Shown: one piece after another, positions 33,130-41,887 of the stretch
How positions within the stretch are numbered: the first letter of the stretch is position 1
How the letters are laid out: every line of letters starts with the position of its first letter
Origin: Triplophysa rosa
Taxonomy: Eukaryota; Chordata; Actinopteri; Cypriniformes; Nemacheilidae
Assembly (NCBI RefSeq): GCF_024868665.1
Contig: NC_079891.1
Coordinates: 21,113,651 to 21,177,650, forward strand
DNA: 64,000 nucleotides
Direction: 5' to 3'
Program-made: the position numbers and the translations under genes
Notes under the pieces: generated by a model
What the model saw: the letters and a program-made list of their open reading frames with translations, nothing else
Databases searched by the model: none
Told to the model about the DNA's origin: nothing

Positions 33130-33493
33130 TTGCGCCTGTTGCTCTTCGCCCTACGTTGGTTGCTTTAGCATATGAAGGACACCAAGGGGAGGTGAGAACC
33201 AAACAACGTCTCCGTGATGTCTATTTGTGGCCAGGGATGGATGCCCTGGTTCACAATATTGTCCGTTCCTGCCATGTCTGTCAACTCAATGACAAAACTG
33301 TGAAGTCTCATCCTGCTCCTCTTCAGCCGGTACCACTGCCAGATGGACCATGGCAGAAAGTCGCTGTGAATATAGTCGGGCCCTTTGACACTGCAGCTTC
33401 TGATTGCAGGTTTGCTATCACATTGGTTGATTATGACAGCAAATGGCCGGAGGTTTCCTTTACTCATACCGTCACTGCAGATTCTGTGATTTC
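33081..33493 (+). pseudogene. Ty3/Gypsy integrase, zinc finger and start of core
   Basis: YEGHQGEVRTKQRLRDVYLW and CHVCQ form the HHCC zinc finger. The core begins at PWQKVAVNIVGPFDTAAS, where the position of the first catalytic Asp (usually V-D-I-V/I-G-P-F) is Asn (AAT for GAT), then FAITLVDYDSKWPEVSF. The frame is cut at 33493 by the solo LTR and resumes at 34242. Integrase joins element cDNA to host DNA. With the Asn change, the insertion and the upstream frame breaks this copy is dead. Confidence 0.8.
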
Positions 33494-34241
33494 TGTCGTG
33501 ATCTCAGTCTTGTCGTGGCCTTTGTGTCCTGTGTGAGTGTTTGTTTTGTTTTGTCGAACTTGGGGAACCGTCTTGACGGCTCTCCACGTGTTCGGTGTCT
33601 ACGTCACTAGCCCGGTGTCTACGTCACTAGCCCCGCCCCCGTGTCTCCACTTCAGGCTTTCCCCTCACCGGGTTTCCATCACCTCATCACCTACACTCCT
33701 GTAGCTCGTTGCTATTAGCAATCCTCCCTGGCTCCTTATTATTATTCACCTGTTGTTCATTCCCCACTGATTAGGTCCCCTCTATTTAATCCCTCTTGTT
33801 CTCTTGTCTTGTGTCAGTGTCTGGCGTGTTTAATGCCAGCTCTGACTGCCGCAGTCTTGTACTGTTTATCGCGTCTTAGTCTTAGTTTCCCCCTTGTCTA
33901 GTATCTAGTTTTTCTAGTGCTCCAATACCTTTGCTTTTTGCTACTCTTTTCCTCTGTTCCCCTCAGTGTTCTCTGGCGTCTCGGACCTCTGCTCTCATCA
34001 CCTCCTGGCATCTCCTCACAAGGGATCCCCTCTATCGTCTGGATTCTTCCAGCGGGTCGAGACTGCTCCCGCTGAGTGTCTGGTAGAGTCAAGGTTTCCT
34101 GTCCGGGTTCTTATACTGCTTCTTACCGTGAGTACTGCTGGGTCAAGCTCTCTCCCCACGGGCTCACAAGGTACCTGTGGCTAATGACTTTGGTGATCTG
34201 TTCTGGATATATTTTGCTCAATAAAGCCATGAGCCATGACA
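33494..34241 (+). mobile_element. Solo LTR inserted in the integrase, GATTTC target duplication
   Basis: It starts TGTCGTGATCTCAG and ends GCCATGACA, and is flanked by GATTTC at 33488-33493 and 34242-34247. Removing it restores a continuous integrase reading across the junction, which fixes the boundaries. It has a TATTTAAT box near 33783 and AATAAA near 34220. TG...CA ends with a short duplication mean an LTR. It is not the TGTCATG family of 4443. Confidence 0.85.
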
Positions 34242-34496
34242 GATTTCATTCCTGTCATCCATATTCAGTCGCCATGGAAACCCATTGAGCATAGTGACTG
34301 ATAATGGTGTTCAGTTTACATCTGCTAACTTCGTTGCCTTTCTGGAAAAACAGAACATTCGTCACTGTCGTTCCTCTCTCTACTACCATGCGGCTAACGG
34401 TGCTGTGGAAAGGTTTAATCGTGTGCTCAAACACACTGTCCAAATGTCTATTCAACAACATCAGCCATGGAAACCGTGGGAGGAAGAAGCGAGTTG
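34242..34496 (+). pseudogene. Ty3/Gypsy integrase, core end
   Basis: It continues the core with SIVTDNGVQFTSANF (second catalytic Asp) and YYHAANGAVERFNRVLK (catalytic Glu), then QHQPWKPW. The downstream integrase C-terminal domain is absent because the sequence changes character near 34490 and a second solo LTR begins at 34505. It lies in the same reading sense as 33081-33493 once the inserted LTR is ignored. Confidence 0.8.
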
Positions 34497-34504
34497 ATAA
34501 TGAG

Positions 34505-34831
34505 TGTCAGCTGGGCATCATTCCGGCCTCGTATCTCTCACGGAGGAGCGGAAGCATAAAAGGATGAACGGCAGGAGAATACGGCGAGAGAGGACCGGGC
34601 CCGGACATTAGTTAAGTTTTGTTTGTTTGTTTATGTTCATGTTGCCGGCAGTCATCCGCGAGGGGCTGCCGGCTTGTTACTTTTGTGTTTATGTTTGTGT
34701 GGCCGGCAGTCGTCCGTGAGGGACTGCCGGCCTGTTTTATTGCTGTTTATTGTTTATTTATTTTGAATTAAAATGTTTGATTGTTTGCCGGTTCCCGCCT
34801 CCTTCCTTCCGTTTTTTTGAGTTATATTACA
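34505..34831 (+). mobile_element. Solo LTR with two tandem hairpins, ATGAG target duplication
   Basis: It starts TGTCAGCTGGGC and ends ATATTACA, and is flanked by ATGAG at 34500-34504 and 34832-34836. It contains two GCCGGCAGTC-type hairpins (34644-34673 and 34701-34732), and AATTAAAATG near 34770 may serve as a polyadenylation signal. The 327-bp length and TG...CA ends fit a compact LTR of a family different from the others here. Confidence 0.8.
34644..34732. repeat. Two tandem GCCGGCAGTC hairpins
   Basis: Hairpin 1 pairs GCCGGCAG (34644-34651) with CTGCCGGC (34666-34673). Hairpin 2 pairs GGCCGGCAGTC (34701-34711) with GACTGCCGGCC (34722-34732), a perfect 11-bp stem. Both loops share TCCG-GAGG. 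Confidence 0.85.
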
Positions 34832-34944
34832 ATGAGGAACTCAAGTCTGCTGACTAACCTCTGGCAATGATGAATATTACTATAGTAATAAACATACCAT
34901 ATATGACCTCAAAGAGTTTAAGTCCACCGGAACTCTCACTTTCC

Positions 34945-35058
34945 ATGGCGCCCAACAAAATTGTATTCCCTTGACAAGGAGTGATCCAAAAGGAAGGCCA
35001 TCATTCTCCTTGTAGCTTCATCCACAGTGCTCCCTCCAATATCTGACACCATGGCAAC
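34945..35058 (-). pseudogene. DUF4806-like exon
   Basis: On the minus strand a TTTCATTAG acceptor precedes 35058. The frame then reads VSDIGGSTVDEATRRMMAFL followed by DHSLSREYNFVGRHGK and a TGA stop at about 34946. From memory the Gly-Gly-Ser/Thr, Arg-Arg-Met-Met and Gly-x-x-Gly-Lys pattern resembles DUF4806-containing proteins, which are multi-copy and element-associated in teleosts. The function is unknown. The stop right after GRHGK suggests decay. It sits between a solo LTR (34505-34831) and the LTR element at 35153. Confidence 0.4.
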
Positions 35059-35152
35059 CTAATGAAAAATAAGATTATCATTACATATGGGGAGACCAGA
35101 CAAAAACATTTTACGGCTTGTTGCAGAACTCTTAGCTTGGCCTGCCTCATCT

Positions 35153-35682
35153 TGTCATGACTTTCTTGATCTTGTGGCAGAATCACGGCAGGATCCCTTG
35201 TTATGTGTGGAGAAAAATGTATTATTGTCCTCTTGACAATAATATGCGTTCTCTCCGGTGTCGCGTCTTCTAGCCCCGCCCTCTCGTTACCTCGTTAGCT
35301 TCTCCTTAGTGTTTGATCCCTGTCACCTGCCCGTCACCCTCCCTGTGTTATCATCCCTCGTTTGTTTTCCCCTTTATATACCCTGTGTATTCCTAGTCCT
35401 GTGTCGGTTCATTGTTTCCTGTGTCCTGTACGTGGTGTAACGTTCAGTGTCCTGTTATTCTCGTACTCCTGCCTTGTCTTGCCCTTCCTTGCCTGTTTTG
35501 TGAGTTGGTTTTATTTATGATATTTAGTTCACGTTTTGCCCCCTTGTGGGAAGTTTTTGTTTATCCTTTGAAGAGTCTTTTTGTTATAGTGTCTTGTTAT
35601 ACCCCACCGTGGGTAAATAAACTCGTGTGTTAACCCCTTCATCCCTCGCTGCCTGCAATTGGGTCCCTAGTGTTTTGTGACA
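35153..35682 (+). mobile_element. 5' LTR of the VQPASSP element (TGTCATG family)
   Basis: It starts TGTCATGACTTTC and ends TTTGTGACA. It has the TTATTGTC...GACAATAATA palindrome, a TTTATATACC box near 35380 and AATAAA near 35618. It directly precedes the gag-like frame, whose ATG lies at 35685. Confidence 0.8.
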
Positions 35683-35684
35683 GA

Positions 35685-36857
35685 ATGAACCGACCAGACC
35701 GAACCCAGCAGGCAGCAAACATGGACAATGCAGCATCGTCCCTACATTCTCGCCAAGCCCACTTGCTGCTTGGGTTCCGTCAGGGGAGTTACGGGAACCG
35801 GGAGTTCGCCAGAGCATTCTCGGCGGTGGCGGAGGAAACCGAAATTAGTGAGGCAGAGTTAAAAGTGATTTTTGACTGCTGCCTCACTCGGCACCTCACG
35901 CCGTCAGAGAAGAGGCTGCTGGGTCCCCTGTGGTTTGTGGATATGGTCAGGTACGTGGTCAACCGGGACGCCCCCAGGGGTGAGGTCCCAGTTGGAACTT
36001 CCGCCCCGCGGTTGAGTGTACCGGAAGACCTCGTCCTGGCTGCCATTACCCGGGGGGACTCAGTACCCTCTGGCTTGAGCTCCACGGCTCCCGGTCCTCC
36101 TGGCGGCGCCTGTGGCGAGTGGGGGAGGAGAGATTCGGGGACGACGTTTGCGGTCTCCTCTGACGCGGAACTCCCTCCGGTTCTGCCAAAGTTGGCAACA
36201 AACCCGGTGGTGCGGAGAAGGAGGGAGAGGCGTCATGAAGGAGCTTCCAAGCCGGTGCAGCCGGTTTCCAGTCCGGTGCAGCCGGCGTCCAGTCCGGTGC
36301 AGCCGGCGTCCAGTCCGGTGCAGCCGGCGTCCAGTCCGATGCAGCCGGCGTCCAGTCCGGTGCAGCCGGCATCCAGTCCGGTGCAGCCGGCGTCCAGTCT
36401 GGTGCAGCCGGCCTCCAGTTCGGTGCAGCCGGTGAGTCCAGTCCGGTGCAGCAGCCGGCGTCCCAGCCGGTGCAGCAGCCGACCTCCAGTCCCGTGTCCA
36501 GTCCGGTGCAGCCGGCGTCCAGTCCGGTATCCAGTCCGGTTTCCAGTCCAGTGTCCAGTCCAGTGCAGCCGGTGTCCAGTCCGATGTCCAGTTCGGTGCA
36601 GCCGACGACGAGTCGTGTGTCCAGTCGTGTGTCCAGTCCGGGGTCCAGTCCGATGTCCAGGTCGGGATCCAGCCCGGTGTCCAGCCGGCGTTCCAGCCGG
36701 TGTTCCGACCGGCCTTCCAGTCGGCCTTTCAGCCAGCGTCCCAGCCTGTCTTCCAGCCGGCGTTCCAGCCAGCATCCCAGCTGGCCTTCCAGCCGGCCCC
36801 CAACCTTGTCCCGCCGACATTCCAGTCAGCGGTCCCCCCCAAGACTTCCCTCCCTAA
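35685..36857 (+). CDS. Gag-like protein with a VQPASSP repeat tail
   Basis: The ATG at 35685 is three bases after the LTR; the in-frame ATG at 35670 lies inside the LTR and is less likely. About 390 codons. Residues 1-110 form a structured N-terminal part (HSRQAHLLLGFRQGSYGNRE, FDCCLTRHLTPSEKRLLGPL, WFVDMVRYVV), helical in character and loosely like fish Gypsy gag. A linker follows, then from about residue 185 tandem VQPASSP heptapeptides coded by the 21-bp repeats, then a Pro/Arg/Cys-rich end. No zinc knuckle, protease or RT is visible. A structural role in particle formation for a non-autonomous LTR element is inferred. The repeats shift frame often, so the C-terminus is uncertain. Confidence 0.5.
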   Translation: MNRPDRTQQAANMDNAASSLHSRQAHLLLGFRQGSYGNREFARAFSAVAEETEISEAELKVIFDCCLTRHLTPSEKRLLGPLWFVDMVRYVVNRDAPRGEVPVGTSAPRLSVPEDLVLAAITRGDSVPSGLSSTAPGPPGGACGEWGRRDSGTTFAVSSDAELPPVLPKLATNPVVRRRRERRHEGASKPVQPVSSPVQPASSPVQPASSPVQPASSPMQPASSPVQPASSPVQPASSLVQPASSSVQPVSPVRCSSRRPSRCSSRPPVPCPVRCSRRPVRYPVRFPVQCPVQCSRCPVRCPVRCSRRRVVCPVVCPVRGPVRCPGRDPARCPAGVPAGVPTGLPVGLSASVPACLPAGVPASIPAGLPAGPQPCPADIPVSGPPQDFPP

Positions 36858-36960
36858 GTCCCCCAGGACTCCGCACGCTCCAGCGTCCCAGCCGGCGTCC
36901 CGTCCGGTGCAGCCGGCGTCCCAGCTGGTGATCCAGCCGGCGTCCCAGCCGGTGAAGACG
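36244..36960 (+). repeat. GC-rich minisatellite (21-bp type units)
   Basis: Tandem and degenerate copies of GCAGCCGGCGTCCAGTCCGG, regular at 21 bp in 36260-36420 and interspersed with shorter TCCAGTCCGGTG units later. The same repeat is at 10085-10250. It codes VQPASSP in one frame and SRRPVRC in another; only the first continues the upstream gag-like frame. Confidence 0.85.
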
Positions 36961-37635
36961 TTTGAATTTTAGCTTAATTTTAATGAAAGGATTATAAACA
37001 GTTTCCTCATCTTGCCTATACTAGCTAGCTTGCAGTTTGACCATATTATATTGTAGTTTGAATGTTTAATATTAAAACAAACAAGGGTTTAACAAAAGGT
37101 AATTCGGACCGCAAAAGGGGACATTTTCTCCGATCAGGTCCTCAACTTAAAATGAGTTACATACACGGACAATAAACATTAGGCTATTGCAAACTGTCTA
37201 ACAATTTTTATACATGATAAATTATACATGCAGATAATTTGTATGAGGACTGAGGAGTTTTAAAAAAAAATTTGTCATTCAGATCAGATAACAAATTTTA
37301 TTTTAAACATGAAACATGTACTCCTAGCTGGTTTACGGGCATGCTCTCTCACGTGCACCAGTCCCGAATGTGCAGAACGTGGAGATCGCATAATTCAGTG
37401 GAAAATCAATGTGCATTATAGTTCAGTGAATAAATTCCTATTAAACATATGAGAGTGCATTAATATCTCAATGCATGTGCACAATTATTGGACTAAAGCC
37501 GCTATGGTCTGTGTTTTGCGTAGTTCTGTGCTTAAAAATAAACGGGAGCAGACAGATTGTACAGGTTACATTCAAAATACAGATAACGTTAACTTGCGTT
37601 TGATGTGCAATAGAAACAATAAAGGCGTTTGTCAT
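36961..37635. other. No gene recognised
   Basis: Unassigned AT-rich sequence after the truncated LTR element. Confidence 0.35.
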
Positions 37636-37773
37636 CCCTGTTGAAAAAAACCAGCTCAGGACCAGCTTAAACCAACACCTGACCAGCTTAAACCAGCACC
37701 TGACCATTTTAAACCAGCACAAACCAGTATCAAAACATACCTATCCAGCATATGCTGGTTTTTCCAACAGGGA
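37636..37773. mobile_element. Short MITE with CCAGCTTAAACCAGC repeats
   Basis: Termini CCTGTTGAAAAAAACCAGCT and inverted GCTGGTTTTTCCAACAGGG bracket repeated GACCAGCTTAAACCAGCACC words. It is a common fish repeat of about 135 bp. Confidence 0.6.
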
Positions 37774-38980
37774 TATTGCATCGCGCCGTATCCAGTGGCA
37801 AAACTTCTTATTATAATGGATTCTATAGACATTTGTTGCATCGCATCGTGCGGCTCGCGTATGGTGTAGACAGTGCATGGGCTTATGTTTAAAATCTGAT
37901 GCTTAATGTTTGGCAACCGAGCTGTAAAGTGCACTTCCGTCAACAGAATGGCGCGTGAAGCTTTAAATCATTGTGATGAATTGTGATGCATGTCGATCTA
38001 CAATGACGCAAAAGTCGCATGAATTCCGATATGACCGTTCAGACTGAGGTTGCATTTCGAAACATCAGACCTGTATCTGATTTAGGACCACATATGGAAG
38101 TAGCTCAGATCAGATTTAAAAAGATCGGATTCCATGTGGTTTGTCCTGTTCACACTGTCATGTAGTAAACAGATCTGGGTCACATATGAGCAAAAAAATT
38201 GGATTTTGGTGGCAGTGTGAACGTAGTTTTAGTTTGATCCTAGCTTTACTTCTCTGTTTATATCCTTCCTCGCGTTCTCTAATTCACAATCTGGCACATA
38301 GGGCACAGTGATGAGACATTGCTTGTCACAGAAGCTATGATATTTGTCTACTGAAGTATCTTTTTCTAGACGCAAACACAGCTCAGCCTGCCTTAAACTC
38401 CTTAAAGAGTGTCAAGAGTATTCAGAGTATTCAGCTCATTTTTGAACACCTTTTTTATTTCTCTAGGTATCTATTCGTCTGTCAGGATTTAGCAATCCAG
38501 CATACATTTCATTCCTCATTCTGTTCAAACTCTCATTAACTCTCCTGTAATTGCCTCAGAGCTCTAACATTCAGTCTTTTTGTTGTTGCTGGAAATGGTT
38601 TTCAGCGGCTGTGTTGCCGCATAAAAATGGCATAATATACTTGTCAATTCCTATGAGCAGAAATATTGAGATTTAAAGTAGGTGTGTGTGTGCGTGTTTC
38701 TGAGCAATTTATTCATCCATGCTTTTTAAAAAAACATCCTTGCCTTACCCGCAGATTTTACTCCGTACTGTTGGGTATGTTTGATTTTAAAAGTCGATTA
38801 TCAATTTTTTTTTTAACACATCGCCCAGCCCTATATTGTAGTTAACATACTTACATACTACATAACTACGATTAGTGAATTACTGTATTTTATTTGTTAA
38901 ATTATGAGATGCAAACTTTACGTATCTAGCGGACCAAGCTAACTCTTCAACTGTCAGAAATGCAAATAGAAATATAATCT
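37774..38980. other. No gene; probable degraded element at about 37935-38230
   Basis: Words such as CACATATGGAAGTAGCTCAG and TGGTGGCAGTGTGAACG resemble a common fish non-autonomous element, but I cannot place termini. The rest is unassigned. Confidence 0.3.
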
Positions 38981-39763
38981 AAAGGTGCTCCGATGGATCG
39001 GTCGCCGATCATAATCGGCCAATAATCACTTTGGGAAGTATGATTGGCGGTCTCTATAAAGGCCGATCAAGAAAAGCCGATCAGAAGAGAGATTTTTTAC
39101 GCGCTACGAAATTGGCTTCACCGGTCTGGCAATTCTACAAGGTGTGTGAAAGAGACAATACATTAGCAATCTGCAACGTGTGTACTAAACAAATTCCACA
39201 AGGCAGGAAGCACCCAAAACACCACCAATCTCATCAGACATTTGATGGTTAGTCACGTAAAGGAGTACGAGTAGTTTTCAAAGTTAATAGCGGTAAGAGA
39301 GAGCGGGACAGTTCAGCAGCTCAAGCGCCACTCAGCTGCAGAGGTTGCGTTAACCGAAAATTCTCCGTAAAAATCTGAAAAAAAGCTGTTGGTAACAGAG
39401 ACGTTTCAAAAGCATCAACTCTACTGCAAAGACAGTAATAAGCATAAAGAAATATCAGATAAAATAATGGAATACATTTGCTTTGATCATCAGCCACTAT
39501 ATATTGTGGAAGACGAAGGGTTTCTGCGACTCATGTCACAGACTGCTATGTTTTATGTAAATATGTTACTTGCCAATATTCAATTGTCAGATCATGAGAG
39601 ACTTTATCTTCTCTTAATTTGAATACTTGATATACATTGTTGTATAGTTTAATAAAGAAACCGAGAAAGCTTCAAATAGCTCCTGTAATCGGTATCAGAC
39701 GATACAGCTTTCAGTAATCGAGGATCAGTGATCTGCCCCAAAAATCCTGATCGGAGCACCCCT
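38981..39763 (+). mobile_element. hAT (ZBED-type) transposon remnant
   Basis: Termini AAAGGTGCTCCGAT and inverted ATCGGAGCACCCCT, with several CCGATC words at both ends. The interior contains a frame-broken BED finger and a hAT transposase fragment. AATATAAT (left) and AATATAAC (right) flank it imperfectly. Most of the transposase is deleted. Confidence 0.65.
39031..39622 (+). pseudogene. hAT/ZBED transposase fragments
   Basis: The first piece (39031-39270) reads SPVWQFYKVCERDN and AICNVCTKQI, the Trp/Phe and Cys-x2-Cys of a BED finger. After a frameshift it reads NTTNLIRHLMVSHVKEYE, supplying the two His. A second piece (39389-39622) reads LVTETFQKH, SDKIMEYICFDHQPLYIVED and GFLRLMS, like the start of the ZBED/hAT catalytic region. 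Everything after that, including the DDE residues and dimerisation domain, is missing. A deleted, inactive copy. Confidence 0.65.
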
Positions 39764-39949
39764 AATATAACCCATGCAATTTTGGCACTTTAGTTCGGCT
39801 ATTTGTTTCTATGTGGTATTCAGAAACACATAAATATGAGAATTGGCGTGAAAACTCATATTTAACCTTAGGTCGGCAGCGCTTCGCCTTCACCCTTCTT
39901 CTCCACGTGAGGCTGTTTACATGAGTGCGCGACTGCGCGAGCGTATGAT

Positions 39950-40420
39950 GCTCTAGTGATTTGAGTGATTCGTTCTTTTTCAGTTCGTTCACCAAAATGA
40001 TTCGTTCACTGATTCATTCAGTGACCATTTCTATAATACGCCAGCAGGTGGCGAAAAAGAGTTGTGTTATGTCAACGAACGTATTAATGGACGTATAAAC
40101 TGATTACAGGCTTTATTAAAATGTGTGTCTCTGATCTACTCATTAAATGAATAAAATAAGTCTAAATAAGTGGTTCAGATGAGCAACGGTTTTTTCTGCA
40201 TAATTAAAAAGTTAATTGTTTGGTCATTTACACATTGATAAATCTGGGATTATGTTAAACGTAAAGTTTATATATTTTAAATAAACAAATGTGCAAAGTA
40301 GCCTACCTGTAACTGCTCTTTGCATCCGCTTTCTGCTGATTGCTGAACGAGACTCACATGCTAAATGACCGACCTACGTGTACACTGTTCATTTCGTTCA
40401 TGAACGACATGTACCAGTTC
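39950..40420. repeat. GTTCGTTC/GAACGA-rich repeat, left block
   Basis: TAGTGATTTGAGTGATTCGTTC opens a run of GATTCGTTC and GTTCATGAACGA words. It is in inverted relation to 44875-45250, which ends GAACGAAACGAAACATCACTAA. These may be the two ends of one element containing the DIRS copy, or two copies. Confidence 0.4.
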
Positions 40421-41771
40421 TATGGAAGGCCGTTTAATCAAAAATGTCTTTAGACGTAACGTGTACAGAGGATATAACGCGTGGACGCGTTTTTGCGCCT
40501 AAAGACGTAATTTCGTCTACAGACGTATTGGTTTTAGCCTATGGAAAGTCACAAAACGGAAAGATTTGCATAAAATTGATTAAACATATAGTCGTGATGT
40601 CATCATTAGCGTAACCACGTGTCATTCATGAATTATACATATAAACGTGATGTTCCCTCATGCGTGGCATTGCATACGGTCCTAGTTCCGAATACGTCAG
40701 CATATACGTGATTTTACGACAGGGTAGAATAGGGAATTTCAAAATACAAGCGGTACAGACAGACCATCGAAAGCATGGCTTTGCGAAATTTTCTTAACAA
40801 CTACCGACGCGTTTTTCAAGAATGTGTGTATTTGTAAAATTATATGTATTATGCCGTCAACCCAATGGGCAACATGGGTTGCTGCCGAGAGTCCCGAACA
40901 CTAAGGGATCCCGAGAGAGTTCTCTTTTGCATTTTAACATTACACATAACACATATTTCAGTATTATGCATATCCGAATCACTACGGACAGTACATGAAG
41001 ATTAAAATCATGTTAAAAACACGAAAAATGTCAGAAAACCAGTAAACGAGGAAGCTGCATTTTTTATTTTTTGTATGAAGCATAAATTATGTTTCATTAA
41101 CAAAGTTCGGGAGAAGCCGGAGCACATAATCATCTCGGCTGGTTCGCTATCAGCAATCAGCTCAAGCGAGACTCCTTATAAATAAGACCAGAAATCTCAC
41201 CTGCGCCATCTCTACAAGTATTTCAACACCCCTCCACCGCCCCGTCTCATCTCACCGTTTCCGAGCTCGGCGCACTCGCCCACATCAGGGGGAGAGTGTT
41301 CCGGGTTCGGAAGGAACCGGCGAGCTCGGAGCCCGCTCCCTGGACAGCACGCCATACGCATATTTTACCTACCCCTGCTATCAGCATTACCCCTGCCATC
41401 ATTATTATTTGCATTGGCGAACTCGTGAATAACGTTTACATTTCTCAACTAATTTCAATGGGTTACAGTATTGTGGACCCACATTAAAATATGTAAAGGA
41501 AAAACTGCTGCTACTGGAGCATTTAACTTTTTTTTTATTTCAATTAAATTCTATGTAGTGCTTTTTTTGCAATGTTCCAAGTGTTTCAATGCCGTTTTAC
41601 AGGAAAAAACACAGGAGGAAAATAAGTGTAACTTAAGAAAAGGCACACTGATGCGCACGGGCTTCTGCAATCTTGAACATAATTACTATATAGGGAATGG
41701 CAGATTTTTTAATATTAGTTTCGAAGATTTAAGCTCATGAAACTATTCCAATATTTGTTTATGTAAATGTA
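40421..41771. repeat. Degraded repeats; LTR-like block at about 41110-41480
   Basis: 40430-40560 is rich in GACGTAA and CGTCTA words with partial dyad symmetry. 41138-41190 (GGCTGGTTCGCTATCAGCAA, then TATAAATAAG) is shared with 17198-17270 and looks like the promoter part of an LTR. No coding region can be supported. Confidence 0.35.
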
Positions 41772-41887
41772 GTTCCCTTTCTGTCGGTCTCTCGACGTTG
41801 TGTCGAACCGACAGAATGGGGTTTGTCTTGAGAACCTATCATCTTCTGAGTATTTAGAAAAGGCCAATGAAAATTGGCGAATGAAAT

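Larger units (their letters stand above)
30954..34496 (+). mobile_element. Ty3/Gypsy retrotransposon remnant, internal region
   Basis: In order: zinc knuckle, retropepsin, reverse transcriptase, RNase H, integrase zinc finger and integrase core. This is the Ty3/Gypsy order. The frame is broken near 31985-32030 and near 33100. A solo LTR interrupts the integrase at 33494-34241. No LTR of its own was recognised at either end, and most of gag is missing. Confidence 0.8.
35683..36960 (+). mobile_element. Internal region of the VQPASSP LTR element, 3' truncated
   Basis: The internal region follows the LTR without an evident tRNA-complementary primer site of the usual TGG type. It carries one long frame and then repeats, and stops abruptly at about 36960 with no 3' LTR. 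The missing 3' part is represented by 10076-10800. Confidence 0.65.

Noticed and set aside
34644..34732. Two hairpins considered as a bacterial-type terminator or a CRISPR array
   Set aside because: They lie inside a solo LTR with target duplications; no U-tract and only two units.
36233..36931. Arg/Cys/Pro- and Ser-rich frames (SRRPVRC, RSSRR types) on both strands
   Set aside because: Out-of-frame readings of the 21-bp repeat. The Cys spacing follows the repeat and is not a zinc or disulfide pattern.
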